Below are positions 30,037-38,864 of a stretch of DNA of 45,940 nucleotides, piece by piece. Positions within the stretch are counted from its first letter, which is position 1. Each line of letters begins with the position of its first letter. The DNA is taken from positions 1-45,940 of the forward strand of contig JAEZGX010000015.1 in assembly GCA_023416735.1 (NCBI GenBank). Reading direction: 5' to 3'. A model generated the notes under the pieces. That model was given only the letters and a program-made list of their open reading frames with translations. It was not told where the DNA came from and did no database searches. The DNA comes from Verrucomicrobiota bacterium. Its GTDB lineage: Bacteria; Verrucomicrobiota; Verrucomicrobiia; Opitutales; Opitutaceae. The translations under genes were made by a program, and so were the position numbers.

Positions 30037-30219
30037 GTCGGAACGAAAGGGGTCGGCGGGAAAGGGAAAGCGACAGCCGAGTAATTGTTGCGGATGAGTG
30101 GTTCCGCAAGCCACGCAGCGGGGGATTTAACGGGGTGACTGGCTGAATAGGCATCGGGGTGTGCGGCGACAGGTCGATTTCCGGTCCCATCGTTGACGCA
30201 GCCAGATTCCCCTTGGTGC

Positions 30220-30231
30220 GTTTCCGGAAAC
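30220..30231. promoter_or_regulatory. Candidate operator in the divergent kduI/dehydrogenase promoter region
   Basis: GTTTCCGGAAAC is a perfect 12-bp palindrome. On the plus strand it sits between TTGGTG (30214-30219) and TAACAG (30235-30240), a possible -35/-10 pair with 15-16 bp spacing, so a bound repressor would block the 30294 promoter. The sequence differs from the palindrome near the receptor gene, so it may bind another regulator. Confidence 0.4.
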
Positions 30232-30293
30232 TCTTAACAGTGTTTGCTGACTTTCTTCCGCCATCCGCGGCGGTTGGTTCGTCTTAGATCCCA

Positions 30294-31274
30294 ATGACCC
30301 GAATCCTTCTCACCACGACTTCGTTTCAGGACACGCCTGGAGCCCATCACGATCTGCTTGCGAGCACGGGATGGGAAATCATCCGCGCGCGCGGTCCGCT
30401 CAATGAGGCGGACACGCTTGCGCTGGTTGGCGACATCGACGGCTACATCTGCGGCGACGACATGATCACGCGCGCGGTGCTCGAAAAGGCGCGGCCGCGT
30501 CTGAAGGTGTTGTCGAAATACGGCATCGGCGTGGACAAGATCGACGTGAAATCCTGCACGGAATTCGGGATTCCGCTGCTCTTCACGCCGGGTGTGAATC
30601 ACACGACGGTGGCGGAGCATACCTTCCTGCTGCTGCTCGCGCTGGAGAAAAACTTCCTGTTCCATACCGACTCGACGCGCTCCGGCGGATGGAAGCGAAA
30701 GACCGGACACGAGTTGTTGGAGAAAACGATCGGCATCGTGGGGCTCGGACGCATCGGCAAGGAAGTCGCCGTTCGGGCGCGGGCGTTTGGGATGAACGCG
30801 ATCGGCTACGATGTTTATTGGGATGAAAAATTCGCGGCGGAGCACGGGGTGAAACGCGCGGCCACGCTCGATGAGGTTTTCGCGGTGTCGGATTACCTCT
30901 CGCTGCATACCAACCTCACCCCGGAGACGCGCGACATGATCAACGCGAAGAACATCGCGAAGATGAAGAAAGGCGTGCTCATCCTGAACTGCGCTCGCGG
31001 CGAAATTGTGCACACGAGCGATATGGTGGAGGCGTTGAAGAGCGGCCAAGTCGGCGGCTATGGCACGGATGTGCTCGATCAAGAGCCGCCCGCGGCGGAT
31101 CATCCGCTGTTGAAGTTGCCGAATGTCGTGTGCACGCCCCACATCGGTTCGCGCACGCACGAAAGCGTGCAGCGGCAAGCGCTGGCGTCGGTGAAGAACC
31201 TGATCGCGGCGATGCACGGCGAGAAGCCGCTGGCGCAGGTGAATCCGGAGGTTCCGGTGAAGAAAGTCGTGTGA
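30294..31274 (+). CDS. D-isomer-specific 2-hydroxyacid dehydrogenase (phosphoglycerate-dehydrogenase-like, 326 aa)
   Basis: This is an NAD-dependent dehydrogenase of the 2-hydroxyacid family. The Rossmann motif is GLGRIG (150-155), with D173 after the second strand pointing to NAD. The catalytic residues are R235 (NCARGEIVH), E264 (DQEPP) and H283 (TPHIGS). There is no ACT regulatory domain, so it is not a classical SerA. It heads a plus-strand gene set with an Ldh2-type oxidoreductase and KdgK. That suggests a role in reducing or oxidising an acidic sugar intermediate of uronate breakdown; the substrate is not predictable. Confidence 0.88.
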   Translation: MTRILLTTTSFQDTPGAHHDLLASTGWEIIRARGPLNEADTLALVGDIDGYICGDDMITRAVLEKARPRLKVLSKYGIGVDKIDVKSCTEFGIPLLFTPGVNHTTVAEHTFLLLLALEKNFLFHTDSTRSGGWKRKTGHELLEKTIGIVGLGRIGKEVAVRARAFGMNAIGYDVYWDEKFAAEHGVKRAATLDEVFAVSDYLSLHTNLTPETRDMINAKNIAKMKKGVLILNCARGEIVHTSDMVEALKSGQVGGYGTDVLDQEPPAADHPLLKLPNVVCTPHIGSRTHESVQRQALASVKNLIAAMHGEKPLAQVNPEVPVKKVV

Positions 31275-31286
31275 GTCGTTCTGCCC

Positions 31287-31365
31287 ATCGTTCTCGTTCT
31301 TCGTAATCGTTCTTGTTCTCCGGTCCGAACCGAGAACGAGAAAGAGAACGAAGAACGAGAACGAT
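31287..31365. repeat. Long hairpin element, GTTCTCGTTCTTCG type
   Basis: The outer arms atcgttctcgttcttcg (31287-31303) and cgaagaacgagaacgat (31349-31365) are perfectly complementary over 17 bases. The inner sequence (ttgttctccgg/ccgagaacga) continues the pairing. It lies between two genes of the same orientation, 12 bp after the first stop and 17 bp before the second start. It could be a dispersed repeat that also acts as a processing or attenuation hairpin. Confidence 0.8.
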
Positions 31366-31382
31366 AAAAACCATCTCTCCCC

Positions 31383-32480
31383 ATGTCTGAAGTTTTCTAC
31401 GTCGTCCCGGAAGAACAGCACAACGCCCTCGTCGCTGCCGCGTATCAGCATCGTGGTTACAGCAAGCAGGAGGCGGAGGCGGGCGCGCGTTTTTGTGCCG
31501 AGGCCACGCGGCATGGCATTCGCACGCACAATGCGCTGAAAGCGCTGCACCTCGACCATCTCTTTGGCTCCGCCGCCGGCGGCTGCGTGCCGAAGGCGAA
31601 GATCGAGAAAGTGAAGACGCGGTATCGCGCTTCACAGGTGTGGAACGCGAATCGCAAACTCGGGCAGGCGACCGGCTATGCCGCGATCGAGGCGGCGATC
31701 AAGTTGGCCGATAAATACGGCGTCGGCATGGTGTCGGTCGACAACGCCTTCCACTACCTGTGGGGCGGCGGCTACGTGATGGATGCGGCGAAACGCGGCT
31801 ACATCGCTTACACGAATTGCACGGCTGCGCTCGCGGAAGTCGTGCCGTTTGGCGGCAAGTATCCGACGCTCGGAACGAATCCGCATTCGTGGGGTTTCCC
31901 GACGCAGAGCGCGATCGGGTATCCGATTGTGATCGATTGGGCCACGAGCGTTGTCGCGATGGGTCGCGTGCAACAGCTCGCGCGCGAAGGCAAACAGCTC
32001 CCGCCTGGCGCGGCCGTCGATGAAAGCGGCGCGCCCACGACCGATCCGGCGAAGGCGAAGTATCTTGTGCCGTTCGGGGCGCACAAAGGTTACGGCCTCG
32101 CGCTCATGAACGAAATCATCGGGGCGTTCATCGGCGGTTCGCTGCCGACGATTCGCAATCGTTGGAGCCAGGTGCCGGAAGGCGAAAAAGGCACGTGCGC
32201 GTTTTTCTTCCAAGTGTGGCATCCGGATGCGATGAACGGCGGCGCGTTTGCGAAGGGCCGCACGCAAGCGGAGAACGTGAAAGCCGTGATCGATGACATT
32301 CTCGGCCATGGAAACGAGAACTGCATGCTCCCCGGACAACTTGAAGCGCAGGCGGCGGCGCGCTGTGCCAAGAACGGCGGACTGTTGTTCTCCGAGGCCG
32401 AGATCAATGCCTTCAGCGAGGTCGCCGGCGAAATCGGCAAACGCGCCTGGGTGCTGACCGACCTCAAAGTGGCTGAGTAA
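31383..32480 (+). CDS. Ldh2-family NAD(P)-dependent oxidoreductase (365 aa)
   Basis: It belongs to the malate/L-lactate/ureidoglycolate dehydrogenase family (YlbC, YiaK, YjmC), not the classical Rossmann LDH family. Visible are GYSKQEAEAGARFCAEATRHG followed by IRTHNA, the NRKLGQATGYAAIEAAIKLA segment, VSVDNAFHYLWGGGY, the LGTNPHSWGFP motif, DWATSVVAMGRV and VPFGAHKGYGLALMNEII. The ordinary family pattern has SxHFG where this protein has NAFHYLWGGG. A close relative, YjmC, lies in the Bacillus subtilis hexuronate locus, which supports a role in uronate metabolism. The true substrate is unknown. Confidence 0.88.
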   Translation: MSEVFYVVPEEQHNALVAAAYQHRGYSKQEAEAGARFCAEATRHGIRTHNALKALHLDHLFGSAAGGCVPKAKIEKVKTRYRASQVWNANRKLGQATGYAAIEAAIKLADKYGVGMVSVDNAFHYLWGGGYVMDAAKRGYIAYTNCTAALAEVVPFGGKYPTLGTNPHSWGFPTQSAIGYPIVIDWATSVVAMGRVQQLAREGKQLPPGAAVDESGAPTTDPAKAKYLVPFGAHKGYGLALMNEIIGAFIGGSLPTIRNRWSQVPEGEKGTCAFFFQVWHPDAMNGGAFAKGRTQAENVKAVIDDILGHGNENCMLPGQLEAQAAARCAKNGGLLFSEAEINAFSEVAGEIGKRAWVLTDLKVAE

Positions 32481-32585
32481 TTTCCGATCCATCACTTCTC
32501 GCCCAACACGCGAGCAAGACGCGAATGTGAGTTGATTTTCGCGACCTTTCGTGTGTTTCGCGCCAAGAATCCTTTTTTTTTCTCC

Positions 32586-33683
32586 ATGAGCCTCCCCATC
32601 AAACCCGCGAACTCCTGCGCATTTGATCAGATTTCACTCGGCGAAGTCATGCTTCGCCTCGATCCCGGCGAGGGCCGCATTCGCACCGCCCGGGAATTCA
32701 AAGTTTGGGAAGGCGGCGGCGAATACAATACGTCCCGCGGCCTTCGGAAATGTTTCGGTTACAAGACGGCGGTCTGCACCGCCTTCGTCGACAACGAAGT
32801 CGGCCACCTCGTGGAGGACTTCATCATGCAGGGCGGCGTCGCGACCGACTTCATCAAGTGGCGCGAAGACGACGGCATCGGCCGCTCGGTGCGCAACGGA
32901 TTGAACTTCACCGAGCGCGGCTTCGGCATCCGTGGCGCCGTGGGCAATCCCGACCGTGGCAACACGGCGGCGTCGCAATTGAAGCCCGGCGATTTCGACT
33001 GGGATCACATTTTCGGGAAGCTGGGCGTGCGCTGGTTCCACACCGGCGGGATCTTTGCGGCGCTGTCCGAATCGGCCGCGGCGCTGACTGTCGAAGCGGT
33101 CAAGGCCGCCAACAAGCACGGCACGATCGTGTCCTACGATCTCAACTACCGGCCCTCGCTCTGGAAAACGATCGGCGGACTGAAGAAGGCGCAGGAAGTG
33201 AATCGCGAGATCGCCAAGTATGTCGATGTGATGATCGGCAACGAGGAGGACTTCACCGCTTCGCTCGGTTTCGAGGTGAAGGGCGCGGATCACAACATCT
33301 CCAAGATCGAGATCGATGCGTTCAAGGAGATGATCGAAACGGCGGTGAAGACGTATCCGAATTTCAAGGTCGCGGCGACGACGCTGCGCCGCGTGATCAC
33401 CGCGACGAAGAACGACTGGAGCGCGATCCTCTGGCACGACGGCAAGTTCTACGAGAGCCGCAAGTATCCGGAGCTCGAAATCCTCGATCGTGTTGGCGGC
33501 GGCGACTCGTTCGCGAGCGGCGTGCAATTCGGCTTCTTGGAATTCAACGATCCGCAGAAGGCGGTCGAATACGGCGCGGCGCACGGCGCGCTCGCTTCGA
33601 CGACGCCCGGCGACACGTCGATGGCGACGCGCAAGGAAGTCGAGAAGCAGATCTCCGGCGGCGGAGCGCGCGTGGTGCGTTAA
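32586..33683 (+). CDS. kdgK: 2-dehydro-3-deoxygluconokinase (PfkB family)
   Basis: KdgK phosphorylates KDG to KDPG, the point where both uronate branches meet. The start is ATG 32586 (MSLPIKPANSCAFDQISLGEV); the upstream reading runs into a repeat-like stretch (TTTCGTGTGTTTCG). PfkB features: SLGEVMLRLDPGEGRI at the N-terminus, the substrate region WEGGGEYNTSRGLRKCFG, YDLNYRPSLW, GNEEDF and the ATP/anion-hole motif DRVGGGDSFASG with catalytic base D307. At 365 residues it is longer than Escherichia KdgK (about 309), with extra sequence around residues 105-145 and 215-250. The locus context makes KdgK more likely than another PfkB sugar kinase. Confidence 0.88.
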   Translation: MSLPIKPANSCAFDQISLGEVMLRLDPGEGRIRTAREFKVWEGGGEYNTSRGLRKCFGYKTAVCTAFVDNEVGHLVEDFIMQGGVATDFIKWREDDGIGRSVRNGLNFTERGFGIRGAVGNPDRGNTAASQLKPGDFDWDHIFGKLGVRWFHTGGIFAALSESAAALTVEAVKAANKHGTIVSYDLNYRPSLWKTIGGLKKAQEVNREIAKYVDVMIGNEEDFTASLGFEVKGADHNISKIEIDAFKEMIETAVKTYPNFKVAATTLRRVITATKNDWSAILWHDGKFYESRKYPELEILDRVGGGDSFASGVQFGFLEFNDPQKAVEYGAAHGALASTTPGDTSMATRKEVEKQISGGGARVVR

Positions 33684-33709
33684 AGCCGCACGATGCAGGA
33701 TTCGGGCTA

Positions 33710-33752
33710 GGGCGAGCCGTCCCGCTGAGCCGATGCGGCCGGGACGCCGCCC
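33710..33752. terminator. Hairpin between convergent kdgK and response-regulator genes
   Basis: GGGCG...GTCCCG pairs with CGGGAC...CGCCC over a two-part stem. There is no T-tract on either strand, so it may be a weak bidirectional terminator or another dispersed palindrome. Confidence 0.4.
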
Positions 33753-33756
33753 TCCT

Positions 33757-34422
33757 TCACACCAAGCCTTGCTGCAGGCACCAGCGCACGAGGCTGGTCA
33801 GGTCGCGCAGGCCTAGTTTGGAGAGGATTTGCGCGCGCGCTTTCTCAATCGTCCTCGGGCTGAGGTGAAGGCGCGCGGCAATTTCCTTGGAGATCAGCCC
33901 GCTGGCGACGAGGCGCGCGATTTCGCGTTCACGCTCGGTGAGCAGATTGCGGGCGGTGTTGTCGCCCGCTGCCGAACTCGCCGGTGCCGGCGCGAAACCG
34001 GCGGAGAAATAGAAGCCGCCGGCGAGCACGCGTTGCACGGCCGTTTCGATTTCGGCGAGCGGCAGGGTCTTGTGAACGAATCCCGACACGCCCGACGTGA
34101 GCAGCTCGGCGGGCAAGGCCGGATCGGTTTGCCCGGTGAGCACGATCGCGCGCAGGGCCGGCCAGCGCTCGCGTAGCGCCTGCACGATCTCGCGGCCATT
34201 CATGTCCGGCAAATGGAGATCGACCATGAGCAAGTCGGGCGGGTTTTTCAGGCAATAATCGAGGCCCGCGCGGCCATTGGCATAGACTCGCACTTCCGCC
34301 AGCTCGAGCCGGGTGCGCAGCGCGTGCGCGAGCAAATCGCAAAGCAGTGCATCGTCTTCGATCACCACCACCCGCGGCAATGATCGCTGGTCTTCGGAGA
34401 TTTGGAGCGGATCCGGCTTCAC
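33757..34422 (-). CDS. NarL/FixJ-family response regulator (221 aa)
   Basis: This is a two-component regulator with an N-terminal receiver and a C-terminal LuxR-type helix-turn-helix. In the receiver are the acidic pocket IEDD (23-24), phospho-acceptor D68 (LLMVDLHLPDMNG), T96 (VLTG) and K118 (GFVHKTLP). The DNA-binding part is LTEREREIARLVASGLISKEIAARLHLSPRTIEKARAQ and what follows. The GTG at 34422 has an AGCAGG ten bases upstream and was preferred over a TTG at 34458. No histidine kinase lies nearby, so it is an orphan in this window. It is divergent from a secreted-protein gene across phased palindromes. Confidence 0.9.
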   Translation of the reverse strand: MKPDPLQISEDQRSLPRVVVIEDDALLCDLLAHALRTRLELAEVRVYANGRAGLDYCLKNPPDLLMVDLHLPDMNGREIVQALRERWPALRAIVLTGQTDPALPAELLTSGVSGFVHKTLPLAEIETAVQRVLAGGFYFSAGFAPAPASSAAGDNTARNLLTEREREIARLVASGLISKEIAARLHLSPRTIEKARAQILSKLGLRDLTSLVRWCLQQGLV

Positions 34423-34476
34423 GAAGGCGCAACCTGCTAAGGCAACCGGATCGCGCAAGCGTGGATGCGGGCTCGA

Positions 34477-34550
34477 GGCGTAGAACTACGCCGCCAGCCG
34501 GTAGGGCTACCCTGAAAATGGAGTAGGCGCCTCCGTTGTGGAGTCGGCGC
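34477..34550. promoter_or_regulatory. Phased array of GTAG-NN-CTAC sites, likely response-regulator operators
   Basis: GGCGTAG-AA-CTACGCC (34477-34492) is a perfect 7-2-7 palindrome. GGTAG-GG-CTACC (34500-34511) follows with its centre 21 bp on. A direct repeat ggagtaggcgc (34520-34530) and ggagtcggcgc (34540-34550) then continues the 20-22 bp rhythm. NarL-type regulators bind inverted heptamers separated by 2 bp, so the array may be bound by the adjacent regulator and control one or both divergent genes. Binding is inferred. Confidence 0.55.
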
Positions 34551-34627
34551 AATTCCCTTTCGACTACGCGAGACTGGGAGGCGTCGCCGCGTCGGTGGGG
34601 TTCTTCCGTGACCACGTCCTTGAACTC

Positions 34628-37600
34628 ATGCTGATCATGTCTTTGCGCCCAACGCTCCGTGCACCTCGATTTCGCGAGTGCATCCGGTTTCTGAATACTC
34701 GCGGTGTCTCGCGTGTGCTGCTTTCGCTCTTTGGCGGTGTGCTCGCCGCGGAAGCGGCACCCGGACCTATCGAGGTCTCCACCGGTCCGATTACAAACTA
34801 CACGCAAAACGGCGCCACAGTGACCGCCGCTCCCGCATTAAACCTTTCGGGTGGCGGGAACTTCGTTAGCGGCGCGTTGCAATTCGCGCTGTCTTCAACC
34901 GAAGCGACGGAGACTCTCGGCCTGACCACCGTTGCGACGCCGGATGTGACCGCGGGCGTCGTCTCCATTGTTGGCACCACGGTTTATCTCGGCAAAGGCG
35001 CGCAGGCCGACGCGATCGGCAGTGTCGACGGCCTGGCCAACGGAAAAGTCGGTCAGCCCTTGAAGATCAATTTCGTGGCGAGCGCGTTCGACAACGCCAG
35101 TTTCGAGGATAGCACGACCACGGGATGGGAGATTTCCAACAGCCGCGTCATTCTGGGCGCGGGTCATCAGATTGCCGGGTTTCCGGTTCCGCTCGATCCG
35201 ACCCCAACGCCCTCTACCGGCGGGCTAACCTCGCCTGGCGACGCCACTCCTGCGGCTTCTTCGACCTTCACGACCACCATCAGCAGCAACGTCGCTAGTG
35301 GTGGCGTGAACGGCACCAAATCGCTTTCGCTCGCTCTCACGGGTCGCGTCGACGGTGGCGGTATCTTGCGCGGTCCGGCGGCCGTGAGCGCCACGTCGTT
35401 TCACCTCAACGCCGGCAATTCGATCTCCTTCTGGTGGAGCGCATCGCCGGCGAGCGATGCCTACGATGTTTTCGGCTATCTGCTGAACGTCGACAACGGC
35501 AACACGCAGATCTTGATCAACGCGACCGGCAATAGCGGTTCTGCGACCCAGGCATGGACGAAAGTCACCGCAACGGCCAACGCGACGGGCAACTACAAGT
35601 TCGTGTTCATCTCCGGCTCATTTGATTACTCCTTCGGCCGCGCACTGGGAGCGAGTTTGTTGATCGACAATGTCCAGATCGACACCGGCACATTCGTCGA
35701 CAGCTCCGTGGTGCAAGCGCTCGGGCGCTTGGTGACCTATAGCAATACGTCTCTCGATCCGTCCGCCACGCGCAATCTCACGATCACCGCCACGGACGGT
35801 GCGGGCGAATCCGGATCGACGACCCACTCGATCGGCGGCGCGCCGGTGAACAATCCGCCCCAGATCGCTTCTATCGCCGAGTTCGCAGCGACTCCCCAGC
35901 AGCCGCCGGCGGCGATTGCTGGCAACCTGCAGGTCACCGACCCGGACGACACCCGGCTGACCGGAGCCACGGTCAAGATCTCCGCCAACCGCCAGACCGG
36001 CGACGTGCTGGGTCTGGTCACCAATAGCGGAACGATGGGACCGATCCCCGCGAGCTATGATTCCACATCGGCGACACTCACGCTGACCGGCACCGCTACG
36101 ATTGAACAATACCGCGCCGCCTTGCGCGCGGTCACCTTTGCGACCACGAGCACGAGCAGCACGTCGCGCACGATCACGTTCTCGGTGACCGACGCCAATC
36201 ACGCCGCCACCGGCGCTCTTTCGGCCACCGCAACGATGACCGTTTCGATCACCGCTCCCGCGCCGGAGATCACGAACGAAGCGACGCTGACGGCTTCGTA
36301 TGGCAGCACCGTTAACTTCGCGATCACGACGAACACCGTCCTTGAAGTGACCGCGTTCTCCGCGGCCGGCCTTCCTCCCGGTCTGAGCTTCAACGCCCAA
36401 ACCGGCACGATCTCGGGAGTGCCGACACAGACGGGAGTTTATTCTTTGACGCTCAAGGCGACAAATGCCGCCGGCACCGGCTCGAAGGTCGTCACGCTCA
36501 CCGTCAACGCCGCGACGGCGTCGATCACGCTGAGTAATCTCGACCACACCTACAATGGCTCGCCGAAATCGGCGTCCGCGCAAACGAACCCCGCGGGCCT
36601 TCCCGTGGTGATCACTTACGACAGCAAGAAAACCGCTCCGACCAACGCCGGCAGCTATGCCGTCGTCGCGACCATCGACGCCGCCACGCACGTCGCCACG
36701 GCCAGTGGCACGCTGACGATTGCGCAGGCCGGGCAGAGCGTTTCGTTTGCCGATCCAGGCGCGGTCCGCCCCGGCCAATCCGTCACGCTTGCTGCAAGTT
36801 CCAGCGCGAATCTGCCGGTGACCTTCTCGGTCGTCTCGGGCGCTGCGACGCTGAATGGCTCCACGCTCACGATCAACGGCGCCGGGTCGATCGTCGTCCG
36901 GGCGACGGTGGCGGACAGCACGAACTACAAAGCCAGTTTCGCAGAGCGCACCATCAACTCCTCCAAATTGTCCCAGACGATTACGTTCCCCGCGCTCTAC
37001 AACAAACTCGCGATCGACGGGCCATTCGAAGTGTCCGCCTCGGCCAGCTCCGGCCTGCCGGTCACGTTCACGGTTGTATCCGGAAGTCCAGCACTCATCT
37101 CCGGCAACCGGGTCACGCTGACAGGCGCGCCAGGCACCGTGACGATTCGCGCCGCGCAGTCTGGAAACGACAACTATTCACCCGCGGACGACGTGCTGCA
37201 GTCGTTCGAAGTCGCGGCGGAGAACGATCGCGTTTTCATGGGCGCTCTGATCCAGGCCAACTCCGCTCCGGTCAAGGCACCGGTCCAATCCGGCAACGTG
37301 CGCTCTTTCGCGCTCTCCGATGACAGCGGCAAAGTCGGCGACGTCGCCGCGGTCCTCCCCTCGCAGCAGAAGACAGGTTCGCTGCTGATTGTTGCGCCGT
37401 CCGCTCACATCAACGCGTTCACGAGCTTCACCCTCGCTGATGATTCCAGCTACACCGCTTCGGTGCAGCAGGGCGGTCCCACACCGGGCATGCGCACGAT
37501 TTCAGGCTGGCTGATGGGCAACACCCTTTCCGGAGTCATCCAAGGCACGGGCATCAGCTTCTCGACCCAGGTCGAATCGCGCAACGGTCCGTCCGTGAAC

Positions 37601-38707
37601 TCTTCCGGTCTCTATCGCTCCGCCGCCCTCGAGACCGCGCAAGGCACGACCTACACGATCATCGGTTCGGATAACAACGTGCTCGTGCTCGCCGTCACGC
37701 CGACCTTCACCGTCGGCGGCACTGCGACGCTTCAATCGAATGGCACGTTCCAAGTCCAAGCCGCGATCGCCAGCGGCGAGACGGTCACGCTGCAAGGCGC
37801 CGTTGATGCGCCGACGACTACGGTTTCCGGCACGATCCTCGTCCCGAACAAAGCTCCCATCGGCTTCGCCGGTTTGGAAACCCGCACGCTGCGCTCGGAT
37901 CGCCTGTTCGGGCTCTCCTCGCGCGGTCGCGTTGGCACGGGCGAGAAGATTTTGATCAGCGGTGTGGTGATCGGCGGCAACGAGCCGAAGCAGGTCTTGA
38001 TTCGCGCGGTCGGTCCTTCACTCGCCGCGCTCGGGATCTCTGGTGCGCTCGCCGATCCCACTCTTCGCGTGTTCAAAGGCTCCACGATCGTGGCAGAGAA
38101 CGACGATTGGGGTTCCAGCCCGAACGCGTCGGCGGCGGCCGCCGTCGCGCAGCGCGTCGGAGCGTTCGCCCTCGGCAACGGCAGCAAGGATGCGATGATC
38201 GTCGCCACGCTCGAGCCCGGCGCCTACACGGTGCACGTCGGCGGTGGCGAAGGTGTGGCACTGGCCGACATCTACGACGCCTCCGAGAATCCCCAGGCCG
38301 AATACCAACGCCTGATCGATATCTCGACGCGCGGCGAAGTCGGCACCGGCGAGAACGTGCTCATCGGCGGTCTCGTGATCACGGGCAACGCGCCGAAGAA
38401 GGTGCTCATTCGCGGTGTCGGTCCGGGCCTCGCCGCGCAAGGCGTGGCTGGTCCGCTCGCGGATCCGGTGTTGAAGGTATTCAAAGGCTCCGAGCAGATC
38501 GCGACGAACGACAACTGGAGCGCCGATGCGTCAGCCGCTGCGCAGATCACGGCAGCGGAAACCGCCACGGGCGCGTTTCACCTCGCCAACGGCAGCAAGG
38601 ATGCGGCGATCGTCATGACGCTCGCGCCCGGTCTCTACACCGTGCACGTCGCCGGGGTGAACAACACGACCGGCGTGGCACTCGTCGAAATCTACGAAGT
38701 GGAATAA
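34628..38707 (+). CDS. Large secreted Ig-like repeat protein with C-terminal tandem domain (about 1359 aa)
   Basis: This is an exported, probably surface or extracellular protein. ATG 34628 (or 34637) gives an Arg-rich N-region followed by the export segment VSRVLLSLFGGVLAAEAAPG; a GTG at 34538 extends it implausibly. The first 400 residues are beta-rich. Then comes a putative Ig domain (about 545-628, AGLPPGLSFNAQTGTISGVP) and an MBG-like domain (about 629-698, NLDHTYNGSPKSASAQTNP). Two Ig-like repeats ending in VRATVADSTNY and IRAAQSGNDNY follow. Two homologous C-terminal units (about 1090-1220 and 1228-1359) share GTGE, VLIRxVGPxLAA and NGSKDAxIVxTLxPGxYTVHV. Such C-terminal units recur in Opitutaceae secreted proteins (from memory). 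Function unknown; adhesion or matrix is plausible. Confidence 0.85.
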   Translation: MLIMSLRPTLRAPRFRECIRFLNTRGVSRVLLSLFGGVLAAEAAPGPIEVSTGPITNYTQNGATVTAAPALNLSGGGNFVSGALQFALSSTEATETLGLTTVATPDVTAGVVSIVGTTVYLGKGAQADAIGSVDGLANGKVGQPLKINFVASAFDNASFEDSTTTGWEISNSRVILGAGHQIAGFPVPLDPTPTPSTGGLTSPGDATPAASSTFTTTISSNVASGGVNGTKSLSLALTGRVDGGGILRGPAAVSATSFHLNAGNSISFWWSASPASDAYDVFGYLLNVDNGNTQILINATGNSGSATQAWTKVTATANATGNYKFVFISGSFDYSFGRALGASLLIDNVQIDTGTFVDSSVVQALGRLVTYSNTSLDPSATRNLTITATDGAGESGSTTHSIGGAPVNNPPQIASIAEFAATPQQPPAAIAGNLQVTDPDDTRLTGATVKISANRQTGDVLGLVTNSGTMGPIPASYDSTSATLTLTGTATIEQYRAALRAVTFATTSTSSTSRTITFSVTDANHAATGALSATATMTVSITAPAPEITNEATLTASYGSTVNFAITTNTVLEVTAFSAAGLPPGLSFNAQTGTISGVPTQTGVYSLTLKATNAAGTGSKVVTLTVNAATASITLSNLDHTYNGSPKSASAQTNPAGLPVVITYDSKKTAPTNAGSYAVVATIDAATHVATASGTLTIAQAGQSVSFADPGAVRPGQSVTLAASSSANLPVTFSVVSGAATLNGSTLTINGAGSIVVRATVADSTNYKASFAERTINSSKLSQTITFPALYNKLAIDGPFEVSASASSGLPVTFTVVSGSPALISGNRVTLTGAPGTVTIRAAQSGNDNYSPADDVLQSFEVAAENDRVFMGALIQANSAPVKAPVQSGNVRSFALSDDSGKVGDVAAVLPSQQKTGSLLIVAPSAHINAFTSFTLADDSSYTASVQQGGPTPGMRTISGWLMGNTLSGVIQGTGISFSTQVESRNGPSVNSSGLYRSAALETAQGTTYTIIGSDNNVLVLAVTPTFTVGGTATLQSNGTFQVQAAIASGETVTLQGAVDAPTTTVSGTILVPNKAPIGFAGLETRTLRSDRLFGLSSRGRVGTGEKILISGVVIGGNEPKQVLIRAVGPSLAALGISGALADPTLRVFKGSTIVAENDDWGSSPNASAAAAVAQRVGAFALGNGSKDAMIVATLEPGAYTVHVGGGEGVALADIYDASENPQAEYQRLIDISTRGEVGTGENVLIGGLVITGNAPKKVLIRGVGPGLAAQGVAGPLADPVLKVFKGSEQIATNDNWSADASAAAQITAAETATGAFHLANGSKDAAIVMTLAPGLYTVHVAGVNNTTGVALVEIYEVE

Positions 38708-38734
38708 GCGGCGCGGCACCGCTTATCCGAAGCA

Positions 38735-38764
38735 GGGCGGACCCTCGGGTCCGCCCTTTTTTTT
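38735..38764 (+). terminator. Strong rho-independent terminator
   Basis: GGGCGGACCC-TC-GGGTCCGCCC is a perfect 10-bp stem followed by eight T, 28 bp after the Ig-repeat protein stop. It separates that gene from the giant gene downstream. Confidence 0.95.
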
Positions 38765-38864
38765 GCGTTTAAAAATGCATTTCTGATGCATCCAAAAAAT
38801 GGAGACAGAGTAAAAAGTTTATGTGTTTGGAATGTGGATACGATTGTGGTTCAGAGTTTCCTTT

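Noticed and set aside
29212..30114. Longer kduI reading starting at 30114
   Set aside because: The extra 26 residues (MACGTTHPQQLLGCRF...) do not look like KduI, which normally starts with the MKLHYSPSP-like segment.
30234..31559. 441-codon minus-strand frame over the hydroxyacid dehydrogenase
   Set aside because: It is an Arg/His-rich shadow, while the opposite strand has complete catalytic motifs of the dehydrogenase.
34538..34627. Upstream GTG start of the Ig-repeat protein
   Set aside because: The added 30 residues have no ribosome-binding site, overlap the phased operator array and push the export signal too far from the N-terminus.
35618..36778. 386-codon minus-strand frame inside the Ig-repeat gene
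   Set aside because: It is antisense shadow rich in Arg and Gly. The plus-strand repeats give coherent Ig-like domains.
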